Shown piece after piece: positions 34,478 through 41,471 of a stretch of DNA of 46,475 nt. The stretch's first letter is position 1. The number at the start of each line of letters is the position of its first letter. Source of the DNA: Marvinbryantia sp. (lineage in GTDB: Bacteria; Bacillota; Clostridia; Lachnospirales; Lachnospiraceae); contig JAEDFS010000012.1 in NCBI GenBank assembly GCA_016297895.1, positions 1 to 46,475 of the forward strand, written 5' to 3'. A program made the translations under genes and the position numbers. The notes under the pieces were generated by a model, which had not been told where the DNA came from, did not search any database, and was given only the letters and a program-made list of their open reading frames with translations.

Positions 34478-34937
34478 CTGTCCTTTCCAGTTTTTCCAGC
34501 ATTTTTACAAAAACAGAATCCTCGATTCCCTCCGCCAGACTTTTATCCAGGCAATGAACCACCAGTTCATCTTCCTCAAGTGACACAGTAATAGTGCCGG
34601 GTGTCAGCGTAATGGAATTTGCGAGTATAGCTTTTGCCATTTCCGATTTTAATGTCGTCCGAAAAGAGATCAGTACCGGCTCTACTTCCTCTCTGTCTGT
34701 CAGGATCAGATGGATCACTGCCATATTCGCCTTAATGATCTCCCGGATCAGAATCAGAATATATCGGAAAAAATATCCGCTTTTCTTCATATAAATAATT
34801 TCCTTATGTATGCTGTGTCCCATAAATTTACAGATAAATGCAAACATAACGGCAGCGATCACCAGTCCAAAAATGATAATTTCCAGAGTAACCTTCCCGT
34901 TAAAGATCAGCCATACCAGAAAAAACAGCAGAAACAT
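34470..34937 (-). CDS. mrpE: Antiporter subunit E (MrpE/MnhE)
   Basis: This 155-residue protein has two N-terminal helices (about 2-38) and a cytosolic C-terminal domain. The MrpE signature is seen: RYILILIREIIKANMAVIHL, then ILANSITLTPGTITVSLEED with the strictly conserved ANSITLTPGT stretch. It is the first gene of the cluster, with AAAGGAGAGAGAAGC before ATG and an extended -10 promoter about 55 bases upstream. In the known order E-F-G-D-E-F this matches mbhA, the first gene of Mbh operons. Confidence 0.95.
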   Translation of the reverse strand: MFLLFFLVWLIFNGKVTLEIIIFGLVIAAVMFAFICKFMGHSIHKEIIYMKKSGYFFRYILILIREIIKANMAVIHLILTDREEVEPVLISFRTTLKSEMAKAILANSITLTPGTITVSLEEDELVVHCLDKSLAEGIEDSVFVKMLEKLERTGE

Positions 34938-34984
34938 GCTTCTCTCTCCTTTATTTCTTTTCTAAAATACAAAATTCAAAATCA

Positions 34985-34993
34985 AGTATAGCA
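34985..34993 (-). promoter_or_regulatory. Extended -10 promoter of the antiporter operon
   Basis: On the minus strand TGC-TATACT is an extended -10 with a weak -35 (TTCCTA or TTTCCT at 17-18 bases). It lies 48 bases upstream of the E gene and just after the spoVAC terminator. This suggests vegetative, not forespore, expression. Confidence 0.55.
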
Positions 34994-35024
34994 CAAAATG
35001 AGAAATATAGGAAACAGAAATTAA

Positions 35025-35052
35025 ATAAAAAAGGAGTGATTCACATCACTCC
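35025..35052 (-). terminator. Intrinsic terminator overlapping the spoVAC stop codon
   Basis: On the minus strand, GGAGTGA (35046-35052) and TCACTCC (35033-35039) form a seven-bp stem with a six-base loop, followed by TTTTTTATTT. The last codons and stop of spoVAC lie inside the stem. It ends the spoVAA-AB-AC unit. Confidence 0.85.
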
Positions 35053-35508
35053 AGATAAGCTCAATATCCAATATCCCAGTCCCAGCACCCAGGAACTGAA
35101 AATTCCATATAAGATAACCGGTCCCGCTATCGTAAAGATCTTGCATCCGATTCCGAAGACCTGCCCCTCTTTCTGAAACTCGATGGCCGGTGCAGCCACC
35201 GAATTGGCAAATCCCGTAATCGGCACCAGTGTCCCCGCTCCTCCGAATTTTGCCAGAGGCTGATAAATACCAAGCCCCGTAAGAAGGACACTTAAAAAAA
35301 CCAGGATCAGAGAGCACCAGGCTCCCGCCTCGTCCTTCGAAAGTCCCGCTGCCAGTCCGGCATTTGTCAGTGCCTGACCGATCACACAGATGACTCCTCC
35401 TGTCAGAAACGCTTTCCAGCAGTTTCCAAAGATACTGTGTACCGGTGTTACCTGTTTTACATATTCATTATACTTCTGATCTCTTTTTTCCTTTAAAAGA
35501 TCTGGCAT
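35041..35508 (-). CDS. spoVAC: Stage V sporulation protein AC
   Basis: This is a 155-residue membrane protein. The N-terminal cytosolic segment KYNEYVKQVTPVHSIFGNCW is a SpoVAC hallmark. Helices follow at about 32-55, 65-87 and 125-150, with GTLVPITGFANSVAAPAIEF, homologous to the loop of SpoVAE. Family knowledge: SpoVAC behaves as a mechanosensitive channel in Bacillus. It lies 52 bases after spoVAB. Its end is marked by a terminator, and the next gene on this strand is mrpE instead of spoVAD. Confidence 0.95.
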   Translation of the reverse strand: MPDLLKEKRDQKYNEYVKQVTPVHSIFGNCWKAFLTGGVICVIGQALTNAGLAAGLSKDEAGAWCSLILVFLSVLLTGLGIYQPLAKFGGAGTLVPITGFANSVAAPAIEFQKEGQVFGIGCKIFTIAGPVILYGIFSSWVLGLGYWILSLSGVM

Positions 35509-35560
35509 TTTACATCCCGTCCTTTCCTGAAATGATTTGCTCTCCCGGTAAAGTTCCTGC

Positions 35561-35977
35561 CTACCACCCCATATAAAAATGCAGCAGGCTTCCGGTCACC
35601 TTGCCAAGAGCGATGGCAAGAACTACGAAACTGACACCCTTGGTAAGTCCGATCCTTCTGGCAAAGATTGGAAACATATGAACCACCTCTGCAAGTGCCA
35701 TGATCCATGCTCCCACATACATACCGGCAGTCAGCCCCTGAACAGCCATTCCCACCCTTCCGCCGGGAAGAGGAAATCTGAAAACCGTTGCCATAGTTCC
35801 ATAGATTCCTCCCAGCAGAACCGCCATCTCATACAGACGATTGTGGACAGCTGTATGGGTAATTCCCGCAAACCTGGTAATGATTCCAAGGCCCACGACC
35901 AGCGCAATGACACCGCCTGCCACCAGGAACCCTCCTCCAAAGCCGATGATCGGCAGAATCAGATATCGTATTCCCAT
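35561..35977 (-). CDS. spoVAB: Stage V sporulation protein AB
   Basis: This is a 138-residue membrane protein with about four helices. The SpoVAB pattern is seen in GFGGGFLVAGGVIALVVGLG, YEMAVLLGGIYGTMATVF and LAEVVHMFPIFARRIGL. It lies 14 bases after spoVAA with GAGGATGAAGG before ATG. Its role in the SpoVA channel is structural and not well known. Confidence 0.94.
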   Translation of the reverse strand: MGIRYLILPIIGFGGGFLVAGGVIALVVGLGIITRFAGITHTAVHNRLYEMAVLLGGIYGTMATVFRFPLPGGRVGMAVQGLTAGMYVGAWIMALAEVVHMFPIFARRIGLTKGVSFVVLAIALGKVTGSLLHFYMGW

Positions 35978-35991
35978 CCTTCATCCTCCTG

Positions 35992-36639
35992 TTATTTTCC
36001 AAAGGGTCTGTTTGCCGCCTGTTCCTTCTTCGGCTTATGGCGGCTTTCCTCGATGACCGTCTGATTTACATCATCCTCATAAGTCCGCATCTGCACTTCC
36101 AAAGGAGTCGGATCCTGCGTCAGCTTTTTCCCTGCAAAATGGTTAAAAAACAGAATGATGCCCAACCCGATTCCAAGAGAATAGGAAATCTCAAGAACCG
36201 TAAATCCATCCGATGTCTGTCCCGTAAATAATTCATAGATCTGTCCAAAGAGATTGGTGATATTCACATCATTGTTAAATGTCATAATGGAAAATCCGGC
36301 CCCGAAAAAGCTGAGAATACAGACAGCCACGGTTTTTGCCCAGGAAAGAGTCTCGGAAAGCTGTGACTTTTTTTCATAAGTCAGAATGAAATCCGCCTCT
36401 CCCAGATTATGGATCTCCAGATCCGGGAATTCCTTACGGATACATGTGACTATCTCCATGACAGATTTTACATATCGCCCCGGCTCCTTCCCCACTGCGT
36501 GATCCAGACTCAGCGTTTTCACACGGTTTTCAACTGCTTGGTCGGAACAGATCATCTCTGCAATATCTTTCAGATATACTTTTTCATCATGAACCTCTAC
36601 ATTGGCATCGATTTTTAAATATAAGATCTGACGGGCCAT
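35992..36639 (-). CDS. spoVAA: Stage V sporulation protein AA
   Basis: The chosen product has 215 residues starting MARQILYLK at 36639. AGGAGG lies 11 bases upstream, and a sigma-G-like promoter (36666-36694) overlaps the longer in-frame start at 36678, so the shorter form is preferred. It has a cytosolic N-terminal domain (about 1-90) with VYLKDIAEMICSD, two helix regions (about 100-125 and 145-180), and a charged tail. The N-terminal 'RQIxLKxxxxVxxxxxxVxLxDIAE' pattern is that of Bacillus SpoVAA. It is the first gene of the spoVAA-AB-AC unit, 62 bases after sigF. Confidence 0.93.
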   Translation of the reverse strand: MARQILYLKIDANVEVHDEKVYLKDIAEMICSDQAVENRVKTLSLDHAVGKEPGRYVKSVMEIVTCIRKEFPDLEIHNLGEADFILTYEKKSQLSETLSWAKTVAVCILSFFGAGFSIMTFNNDVNITNLFGQIYELFTGQTSDGFTVLEISYSLGIGLGIILFFNHFAGKKLTQDPTPLEVQMRTYEDDVNQTVIEESRHKPKKEQAANRPFGK

Positions 36640-36665
36640 CCGGATTTCTCCCTCCTCGTTTTTTA

Positions 36666-36694
36666 TAGTATCTGACATTTTCCGTTTCCTATAC
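36666..36694 (-). promoter_or_regulatory. spoVAA: Forespore (sigma-G-like) promoter of spoVAA-AB-AC
   Basis: On the minus strand, GTATA (-35, 36690-36694) and GATACTA (-10, 36666-36672) have a 17-base spacer. The sigma-G consensus GYATR and CATACTA is matched at all of the -35 and six of seven -10 bases. A TSS about seven bases on would be near 36659, upstream of the GAGGAGG of spoVAA. Confidence 0.65.
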
Positions 36695-36701
36695 CTGTCA
36701 T

Positions 36702-37415
36702 CTAAAACTTTTCCCGCAGACCTTTTAATATTTTCTTTTCCATTCTCGAGACCTGTACCTGGGACATCTCAAACAGTTTTCCCACCTCACTCTGCGTTTT
36801 ATTTTCAAAATATCGCATACGGATCAGATCCCGTTCTTTCTGATCCAGTCCAAGCAGAAGCTTCTGCAAAACGATTCTGTCAAGCAGCCTCTCACTGGCA
36901 TTTTCTCTCTCTTCGATCCGATCTTCCAGAAAAATGTCATTTCCTTCACTTTGATACACCGGTTTTTGCAGGGACTCTACCTCTGCCGCCGACTCCATAG
37001 CGAGCACGATTTCCTCTCTGGAGATTCCGGATTCTTTCGCCAGCTCCTCAATGGTGGGCTCTCTTCCCAGTCGTTTTTCCAGTTTTTCCCGGATCTGTGC
37101 AGTCCGATACGCCGTTTCTTTTAATGAACGGCTTACCTTCAGCATCCCGTCATCTCTTAGAAACCTTTTGATTTCCCCTGCGATCAGGGGAACCGCATAG
37201 GTGGAAAATTTTACCTGATAAGAGCAGTCGAAATGGTCGATAGCTTTGAGAAGGCCTATACTCCCGATCTGATACAGATCTTCCGTCTCTGTTCCCCTGC
37301 CTGTAAATCGTTTTGCCACACTGAATACAAGTCCCATGTTTTCTTTCACCAGCTGATCTCTGGCAGCTTTATCCCCTTGGTGTGCTTTTTGAATTAACCC
37401 CAGGGTATGCTCCAT
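36702..37415 (-). CDS. sigF: Forespore sigma factor SigF
   Basis: This is a 237-residue sigma-70 type factor without region 1. Region 2 has ENMGLVFSVAKRF and TEDLYQIGSIGLLKAIDHFD with FSTYAVPLIAGEIKRFLRD. Region 3 follows, and region 4 has ENKTQSEVGKLFEMSQVQVS before RMEKKIL. SigF and SigG are similar; the third position in an operon with spoIIAA and spoIIAB decides for SigF. Family knowledge: it drives early forespore genes, including sigG, after SpoIIAB lets it go. It lies 13 bases after spoIIAB. Confidence 0.96.
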   Translation of the reverse strand: MEHTLGLIQKAHQGDKAARDQLVKENMGLVFSVAKRFTGRGTETEDLYQIGSIGLLKAIDHFDCSYQVKFSTYAVPLIAGEIKRFLRDDGMLKVSRSLKETAYRTAQIREKLEKRLGREPTIEELAKESGISREEIVLAMESAAEVESLQKPVYQSEGNDIFLEDRIEERENASERLLDRIVLQKLLLGLDQKERDLIRMRYFENKTQSEVGKLFEMSQVQVSRMEKKILKGLREKF

Positions 37416-37428
37416 CTAAGACTTCCTT

Positions 37429-37875
37429 TCACCTTTCAAACTCACTGACCGTCCTGCCGATTCTCTTCTTCATGGAAACTGCTGTTCCTTTTCCCGGTTC
37501 TGATTCTACTTCCACCTCATCCATAAATGCCTCCATGAAAGCGAATCCCATACCAGACCGTTCTGTATCCGGTTTTGTAGTAAACAGCGGTTCCATCGCC
37601 TTTTTTACATCCTCGATACCCTTTCCATAATCTGTCACCTTCAATGTCAGCATCTGATCTTCCACCCTGCACTCCACATATACTTTTCTGATCTCATTTT
37701 CATATCCATGTACAATGGCGTTGGTCACCGCCTCCGACAATGCTGTCTTGACGTCTGCCACTTCCTCCAATGTCGGATTTAACTGTGTCATAAATGCTGC
37801 CACTGAAACTCTGGCAAAACTTTCATTGCAGGAACGGCTGTCAAATTCGATTTTCATTTCATTTGTCTGTGCCAT
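37429..37875 (-). CDS. spoIIAB: Anti-sigma-F factor and serine kinase
   Basis: This is a 148-residue GHKL-fold protein. The start at ATG 37875 is preferred over 37881 because AAGGGGG is six bases before it and would touch the earlier ATG. The N-box is EAVTNAIVHGYE, G1 is DYGKGIED and G2 is RSGMGFAFME, all intact. Family knowledge: SpoIIAB binds SigF and phosphorylates SpoIIAA. It lies 11 bases after spoIIAA. Confidence 0.96.
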   Translation of the reverse strand: MAQTNEMKIEFDSRSCNESFARVSVAAFMTQLNPTLEEVADVKTALSEAVTNAIVHGYENEIRKVYVECRVEDQMLTLKVTDYGKGIEDVKKAMEPLFTTKPDTERSGMGFAFMEAFMDEVEVESEPGKGTAVSMKKRIGRTVSEFER

Positions 37876-37886
37876 ATGCATCCCCC

Positions 37887-38222
37887 TTAAAATATATTGG
37901 ACTGCAGAGGCAATCCTTCATAAATATCAATTACTTTGTAGACACCGGACAGCGTCAGAATTCTTCGTACCCGTTCACTTACTCTTATTGCGATCACGGT
38001 TCCTCCCATAAAACGCATATTCTTATATCTTCCCATAATCATACCGATACCGGAACTGTCCATAAAAACAGTCTTTTGAAAATCAAAGATAATTCTCCGA
38101 ATATTTCTGTTCTGAATCATCTGATCCGAACTCTTACGTATCATTTCCGCATTGTGATGATCCAGTTCTGCCGGAACAGAAATGATCAGATCGGTTCCTT
38201 TTATCTGAAACCCATTCTCCAT
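37887..38222 (-). CDS. spoIIAA: Anti-anti-sigma factor
   Basis: This is a 111-residue STAS-domain protein. The phospho-acceptor serine is in FMDSSGIGMIMG (Ser56/Ser57; Bacillus Ser58), followed by the usual strand-helix pattern RFMGGTVIAIRVS. It starts the spoIIA operon, with AGGGGAG before ATG. A sigma-H promoter would be expected in the 50 bases between the terminator at 38273 and this ATG; I see no AGGA/GAAT pair there, so its promoter is unresolved. Confidence 0.95.
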   Translation of the reverse strand: MENGFQIKGTDLIISVPAELDHHNAEMIRKSSDQMIQNRNIRRIIFDFQKTVFMDSSGIGMIMGRYKNMRFMGGTVIAIRVSERVRRILTLSGVYKVIDIYEGLPLQSNIF

Positions 38223-38272
38223 TCTTCTTCACTCCCCTGTTCAAAAATCTGCACTTTCAGGCGCATTTACAG

Positions 38273-38306
38273 AAAAAGGAGCCGCCGCATCTTCTGCAGC
38301 AGCCCC
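38273..38306 (-). terminator. Intrinsic terminator of the folC-TPR operon
   Basis: On the minus strand an 11-bp stem with three G-U pairs (GGGGCTGCTGC with GCGGCGGCTCC), loop AGAAGAT, is followed by TTTTT. It lies 25 bases past the stop of the TPR gene. Confidence 0.85.
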
Positions 38307-38331
38307 CAGTTTCGAGGTTTCTCAATTGCTG

Positions 38332-39837
38332 TTATTGTATAGGTGTGCCATCCGCATTTGTCTCTGCCGCACCTGTTTCTTCTGTAACCGCAGCACTTCC
38401 GTCCGCATTCGTCTCCTGTTGGATCGCAGTACTGCCAAGTACTGTCTGATCTGCCATATAAGGCTTCAATGTTGCTTCGTATGCCGGGAAACGCCTGATG
38501 GTTTCTGCGAATATTTTATCTGCATTTGCACTGTCTCCCAGATTAAAGTAAGAAAATGCCAGGTAATACCATGCATCATACTGTGTCTCATCAATTTCCG
38601 TTGCTCTCGTCAGTTTCTCAACCGCCGTCGTATAATCTCCCGATGCAAAGGCTGTTGCCCCTTCATTATAGGCCGCAGAAAACATGGTTGACTTTACGCC
38701 GGATGCCAAAAGATCATAAAGTGATCTGGCATTTCCTTCCATACTGTCTGCATTTACATCTGCAAGAGAGGTTCCCGCCGCTGTCTGATTTCCTCCCAGA
38801 TACTCAACGGCTGCTTTCAGCAGGATATCATACCCGTCCGCTTTCTCCCGGGCCGCTGTCATCGTCTGATTGGCTTCGTCAATTTTTGCCTGATATTCCT
38901 CGATCTCCGCTGTCAGGCTGTCCACTTTTGCCGTCTCCGATGCAAGCTTGGTATTGGCATCCGTAACCTGCTGATTGGCAGACTGATTGATCTTTCTTGT
39001 ATTAGCGGGAATGGCAAGGAACCATACCACCGCCGCTCCAAGCAGAAAGCCCAGAAAAATATTTAAAAATGTTGCTGCTGTGGAACTGTCCCGAAAAGTC
39101 GTGGGCTGAATGATCATATCATTCCCACTCATATAGGTTGTTGGACCCAGTATCGTTTTCTCTTCCTCAGCCTTCTTCTCCGGACGACGCAGTTTTTTGC
39201 TCCGGTTCAGATTGGTACCGATCCCTGTCGCCTCTTCAATTTCATGAATATAGCGAAGAGTCGTCGTATTGGTATTGTCGATCTGAGCTGCCTTTCTCAG
39301 AAGTTTTCTCGCCTTCTCATATTCCTGCTGATGAATATAGATCAATGACAGCAGATGATACCCTTTGATCAGATTTGGATTCTGATTCAGTACCTTTTTC
39401 AGCTGTATCACTGCCATATCTTCATCCCCCTGCCTGCAGTAGGTCAGGGACTGATTATATTTCCGGATGGTCTGATTGATGGTATCCAGCTTGTTTTTAT
39501 TCGCCTGCAGTTTAGATATATATAGATCCGCCGCATTGTTTTCCGGCTGGGTGTTTTTGCTGATGACCCATTCACTTAAAGCCGCAACCACCTCTCCGGT
39601 CTCATAGTAGACGAGACCAAGCAGGTTTCTGGCATCCACATTTTCTTTGTTGAACTTCAGGCTTCGCTTCAGGCAGGAAATGGCACCGGACAGATCGCGT
39701 ACACTGGCCTTTTCCAGTCCTTCGTTGTAGAGAAGATTGGAGATCCTTACGATTCGCTTCAGGATCGTCACATCCGCTCCGCAGCCGCTGCAATAATCAA
39801 TAGAAGCAAGAGGTGTTCCGCAGTAAATACATTTCAT
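38332..39837 (-). CDS. Membrane protein with zinc ribbon and TPR repeats
   Basis: This is a 501-residue protein. Residues 1-20 hold a zinc ribbon (Cys3, Cys6, Cys16, Cys19). TPR-like helices follow at about 30-200, with AVIQLKKVLNQNPN and EYEKARKLLRKAAQID. A charged linker then leads to one transmembrane helix (257-277), an extracytoplasmic coiled coil (about 285-335), and further TPRs (about 385-445, SGDYTTAVEKLTRATEID). The tail is an Asn/Ala/Glu-rich imperfect repeat (ETNADG...). The topology is N-in, C-out, so TPRs are present on both sides of the membrane. It probably scaffolds a complex; the partner is unknown. It follows the small gene by 12 bases. Confidence 0.85.
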   Translation of the reverse strand: MKCIYCGTPLASIDYCSGCGADVTILKRIVRISNLLYNEGLEKASVRDLSGAISCLKRSLKFNKENVDARNLLGLVYYETGEVVAALSEWVISKNTQPENNAADLYISKLQANKNKLDTINQTIRKYNQSLTYCRQGDEDMAVIQLKKVLNQNPNLIKGYHLLSLIYIHQQEYEKARKLLRKAAQIDNTNTTTLRYIHEIEEATGIGTNLNRSKKLRRPEKKAEEEKTILGPTTYMSGNDMIIQPTTFRDSSTAATFLNIFLGFLLGAAVVWFLAIPANTRKINQSANQQVTDANTKLASETAKVDSLTAEIEEYQAKIDEANQTMTAAREKADGYDILLKAAVEYLGGNQTAAGTSLADVNADSMEGNARSLYDLLASGVKSTMFSAAYNEGATAFASGDYTTAVEKLTRATEIDETQYDAWYYLAFSYFNLGDSANADKIFAETIRRFPAYEATLKPYMADQTVLGSTAIQQETNADGSAAVTEETGAAETNADGTPIQ

Positions 39838-39849
39838 GCTGTTCCCCCC

Positions 39850-39996
39850 TTATCTTCCTTTGTTCTTTTCTTCTCTTAGCATGTCCTTCAAAATATCTGT
39901 AATGTCCGTAAAATCTCTCTTATAAATTGCATCCTCTGCCTCATTCACATCCAGACTGGGATGAAACTTTTTCAGTTCTTCTTCATAATTAATCAT
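39850..39996 (-). CDS. Small acidic protein, 48 residues
   Basis: This short gene has an ATG that overlaps the folC stop as ATGA and ends 12 bases before the TPR gene. Its GAGGAGAGCAGC ribosome site lies within the end of folC. The product is highly charged (many Glu, Asp, Lys), begins MINYEEELKKFHPSLDVNEA, and is predicted helical. It has no signal peptide or membrane segment. I recognise the general type (short conserved partners between folC and other genes in Clostridia) but no family. Operon position and overlap support that it is translated. Confidence 0.7.
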   Translation of the reverse strand: MINYEEELKKFHPSLDVNEAEDAIYKRDFTDITDILKDMLREEKNKGR

Positions 39997-41288
39997 TTGC
40001 TGCTCTCCTCAATTACTTCTTTTACCGCACCTACCAGATAGAGAGATCCGACACAGAACAACAGACCATCCTCTTTTTTGGAAAGTGCCAGATGAAAGGC
40101 ATCCCGGATATCCGAAACAGCAGTCACCTTTTTCCCCGTATATTTTCTGAATACCGATGCCAGCGTTTCCGCCGGAACCACTCTGTCCCCATGTATTTCT
40201 GTGACCACCACTTCGCTCAGTTTTCCCGTACGACAGATCGTTTCCACCATTTTCTCATAGTTTTTTTCCACCACCGCAGAAAACAGCATCACGACCCTTC
40301 TTCCGTCTTCCACTGACGAAAGGGTTCTGACGAACTCCCGCACACCGTCTTCGTTGTGGGCACCATCCACGATCACACCCGGCAGCACGGTCTCCATTCG
40401 TCCCTGCCAGGCAGTATGGCGGATCGCTTCCAATCTGGTGTCCAGAGAGATCTCATGCATCGGATCGATCTTTTCCATCGCCAGAAGTGCCAGAGAACTG
40501 TTTCGTACCTGGTACTCTGCCATATAGGGAACGGTGATCTTCTTCTGTCCATAATACATGTCATCCAGGATAAAATCAATGCTTTTATCCGTCCGGTCAA
40601 TGATTTCATACATTTCTTCGTGAAGCCCGACTGCCTCCGCATTTAAAGATGATGCCCGCTCAAGAATTACCTTCTCTGCCTTTCTTTCTTTTCCGTCATA
40701 GATGACCGGAACTCCCGGCTTCATGATCCCCGCCTTTTCCCGGGCGATCTGTTCAATGGTATCTCCAAGAAGCTCCGTATGATCCAGGCTGATGGAAGTA
40801 ATCACAGTCACTACCGGATTTTCGATAATATTCGTCGCATCCAGACGTCCTCCCAGTCCGGTTTCAAGAACTGCATATTCCACCTTCTGCTCCTGAAAAA
40901 TCACCATACAGACTGCAAAGAGTATCTCAAAATAAGTCGGATGAAAGAATCCGTCTTTCACCATCCCCTCAATAACCTTCGCCACCTTCTCATATGCCGC
41001 TAAAAACACTTCATCCATCACCGGTTCATTGTTGATCTGAAATCTTTCGTTGATCTTTACCAGATGCGGAGAAATAAAAAGCCCCGTTCTCTTTCCTCCT
41101 GCCGCAAGCATAGATGACAGAAACGCACAGACAGATCCTTTTCCGTTGGTTCCTGCCACATGGATCAGTTTCATGCCGCGATCCGGTCTCCCGAGTCGTT
41201 TCATAAGCTCCACTGTATTCTCCGGTTTGTTTTTGGTGGTAAACTTCGGTACACTGTATATGTAATCCACCGCTTCCTGGTATGTCAT
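39993..41288 (-). CDS. folC: Folylpolyglutamate/dihydrofolate synthase
   Basis: This is a 431-residue Mur-ligase-family enzyme that adds glutamate to folates. The P-loop is GTNGKGS (46-52). Other blocks are FISPHLVKINERFQIN, VLETGLGGRLDATN, and SISLDHTELLGDTIEQIARE KAGI in order. The C-terminal domain has VDGAHNEDGVREFVRTL. Length fits. It starts the operon at a good promoter (41348-41376), with AAGAAGGATATT before ATG. Confidence 0.96.
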   Translation of the reverse strand: MTYQEAVDYIYSVPKFTTKNKPENTVELMKRLGRPDRGMKLIHVAGTNGKGSVCAFLSSMLAAGGKRTGLFISPHLVKINERFQINNEPVMDEVFLAAYEKVAKVIEGMVKDGFFHPTYFEILFAVCMVIFQEQKVEYAVLETGLGGRLDATNIIENPVVTVITSISLDHTELLGDTIEQIAREKAGIMKPGVPVIYDGKERKAEKVILERASSLNAEAVGLHEEMYEIIDRTDKSIDFILDDMYYGQKKITVPYMAEYQVRNSSLALLAMEKIDPMHEISLDTRLEAIRHTAWQGRMETVLPGVIVDGAHNEDGVREFVRTLSSVEDGRRVVMLFSAVVEKNYEKMVETICRTGKLSEVVVTEIHGDRVVPAETLASVFRKYTGKKVTAVSDIRDAFHLALSKKEDGLLFCVGSLYLVGAVKEVIEESSK

Positions 41289-41347
41289 AATATCCTTCTT
41301 TCTTATGTATCGATTTCTATCTTTTTCTTATGCTTCGTTACTTATCT

Positions 41348-41376
41348 ATCATATATATTTCGTCATTTGATTGCAA
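41348..41376 (-). promoter_or_regulatory. Sigma-A promoter of folC
   Basis: On the minus strand, TTGCAA (-35) and TATGAT (-10) are separated by 17 bases. They lie 59 bases upstream of the folC ATG. Confidence 0.7.
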
Positions 41377-41414
41377 GTAAATTTTATCGCAGGATATGAC
41401 AAAAAGAATGTGAA

Positions 41415-41457
41415 AAAAGACTGCCCGATCCGGATCATGCGGATTCTGCAGTCTTTT
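41415..41457 (-). terminator. Intrinsic terminator of the amino-acid transporter operon
   Basis: AAAAGACTGC and GCAGTCTTTT form a ten-bp stem with a 23-base loop, itself partly paired (ATCCGGAT). On the minus strand TTTTTTC follows. It lies 14 bases past the ATPase stop. Confidence 0.85.
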
Positions 41458-41471
41458 CTTTTTGATAAGAT

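Noticed and set aside
25491..34937. A full membrane-bound hydrogenase or complex I operon
   Set aside because: Only membrane-arm subunits are present. No NiFe-binding Cys motifs, ferredoxin-like or flavin-binding subunits are found in or near the cluster.
36640..36678. Longer spoVAA start at 36678
   Set aside because: It lies inside a good sigma-G-like promoter, has a weak ribosome site, and adds residues not expected in the family.
38223..38272. Sigma-H promoter of spoIIAA
   Set aside because: Expected here from known biology, but I could not find an AGGA/GAAT pair with proper spacing, so none is annotated.
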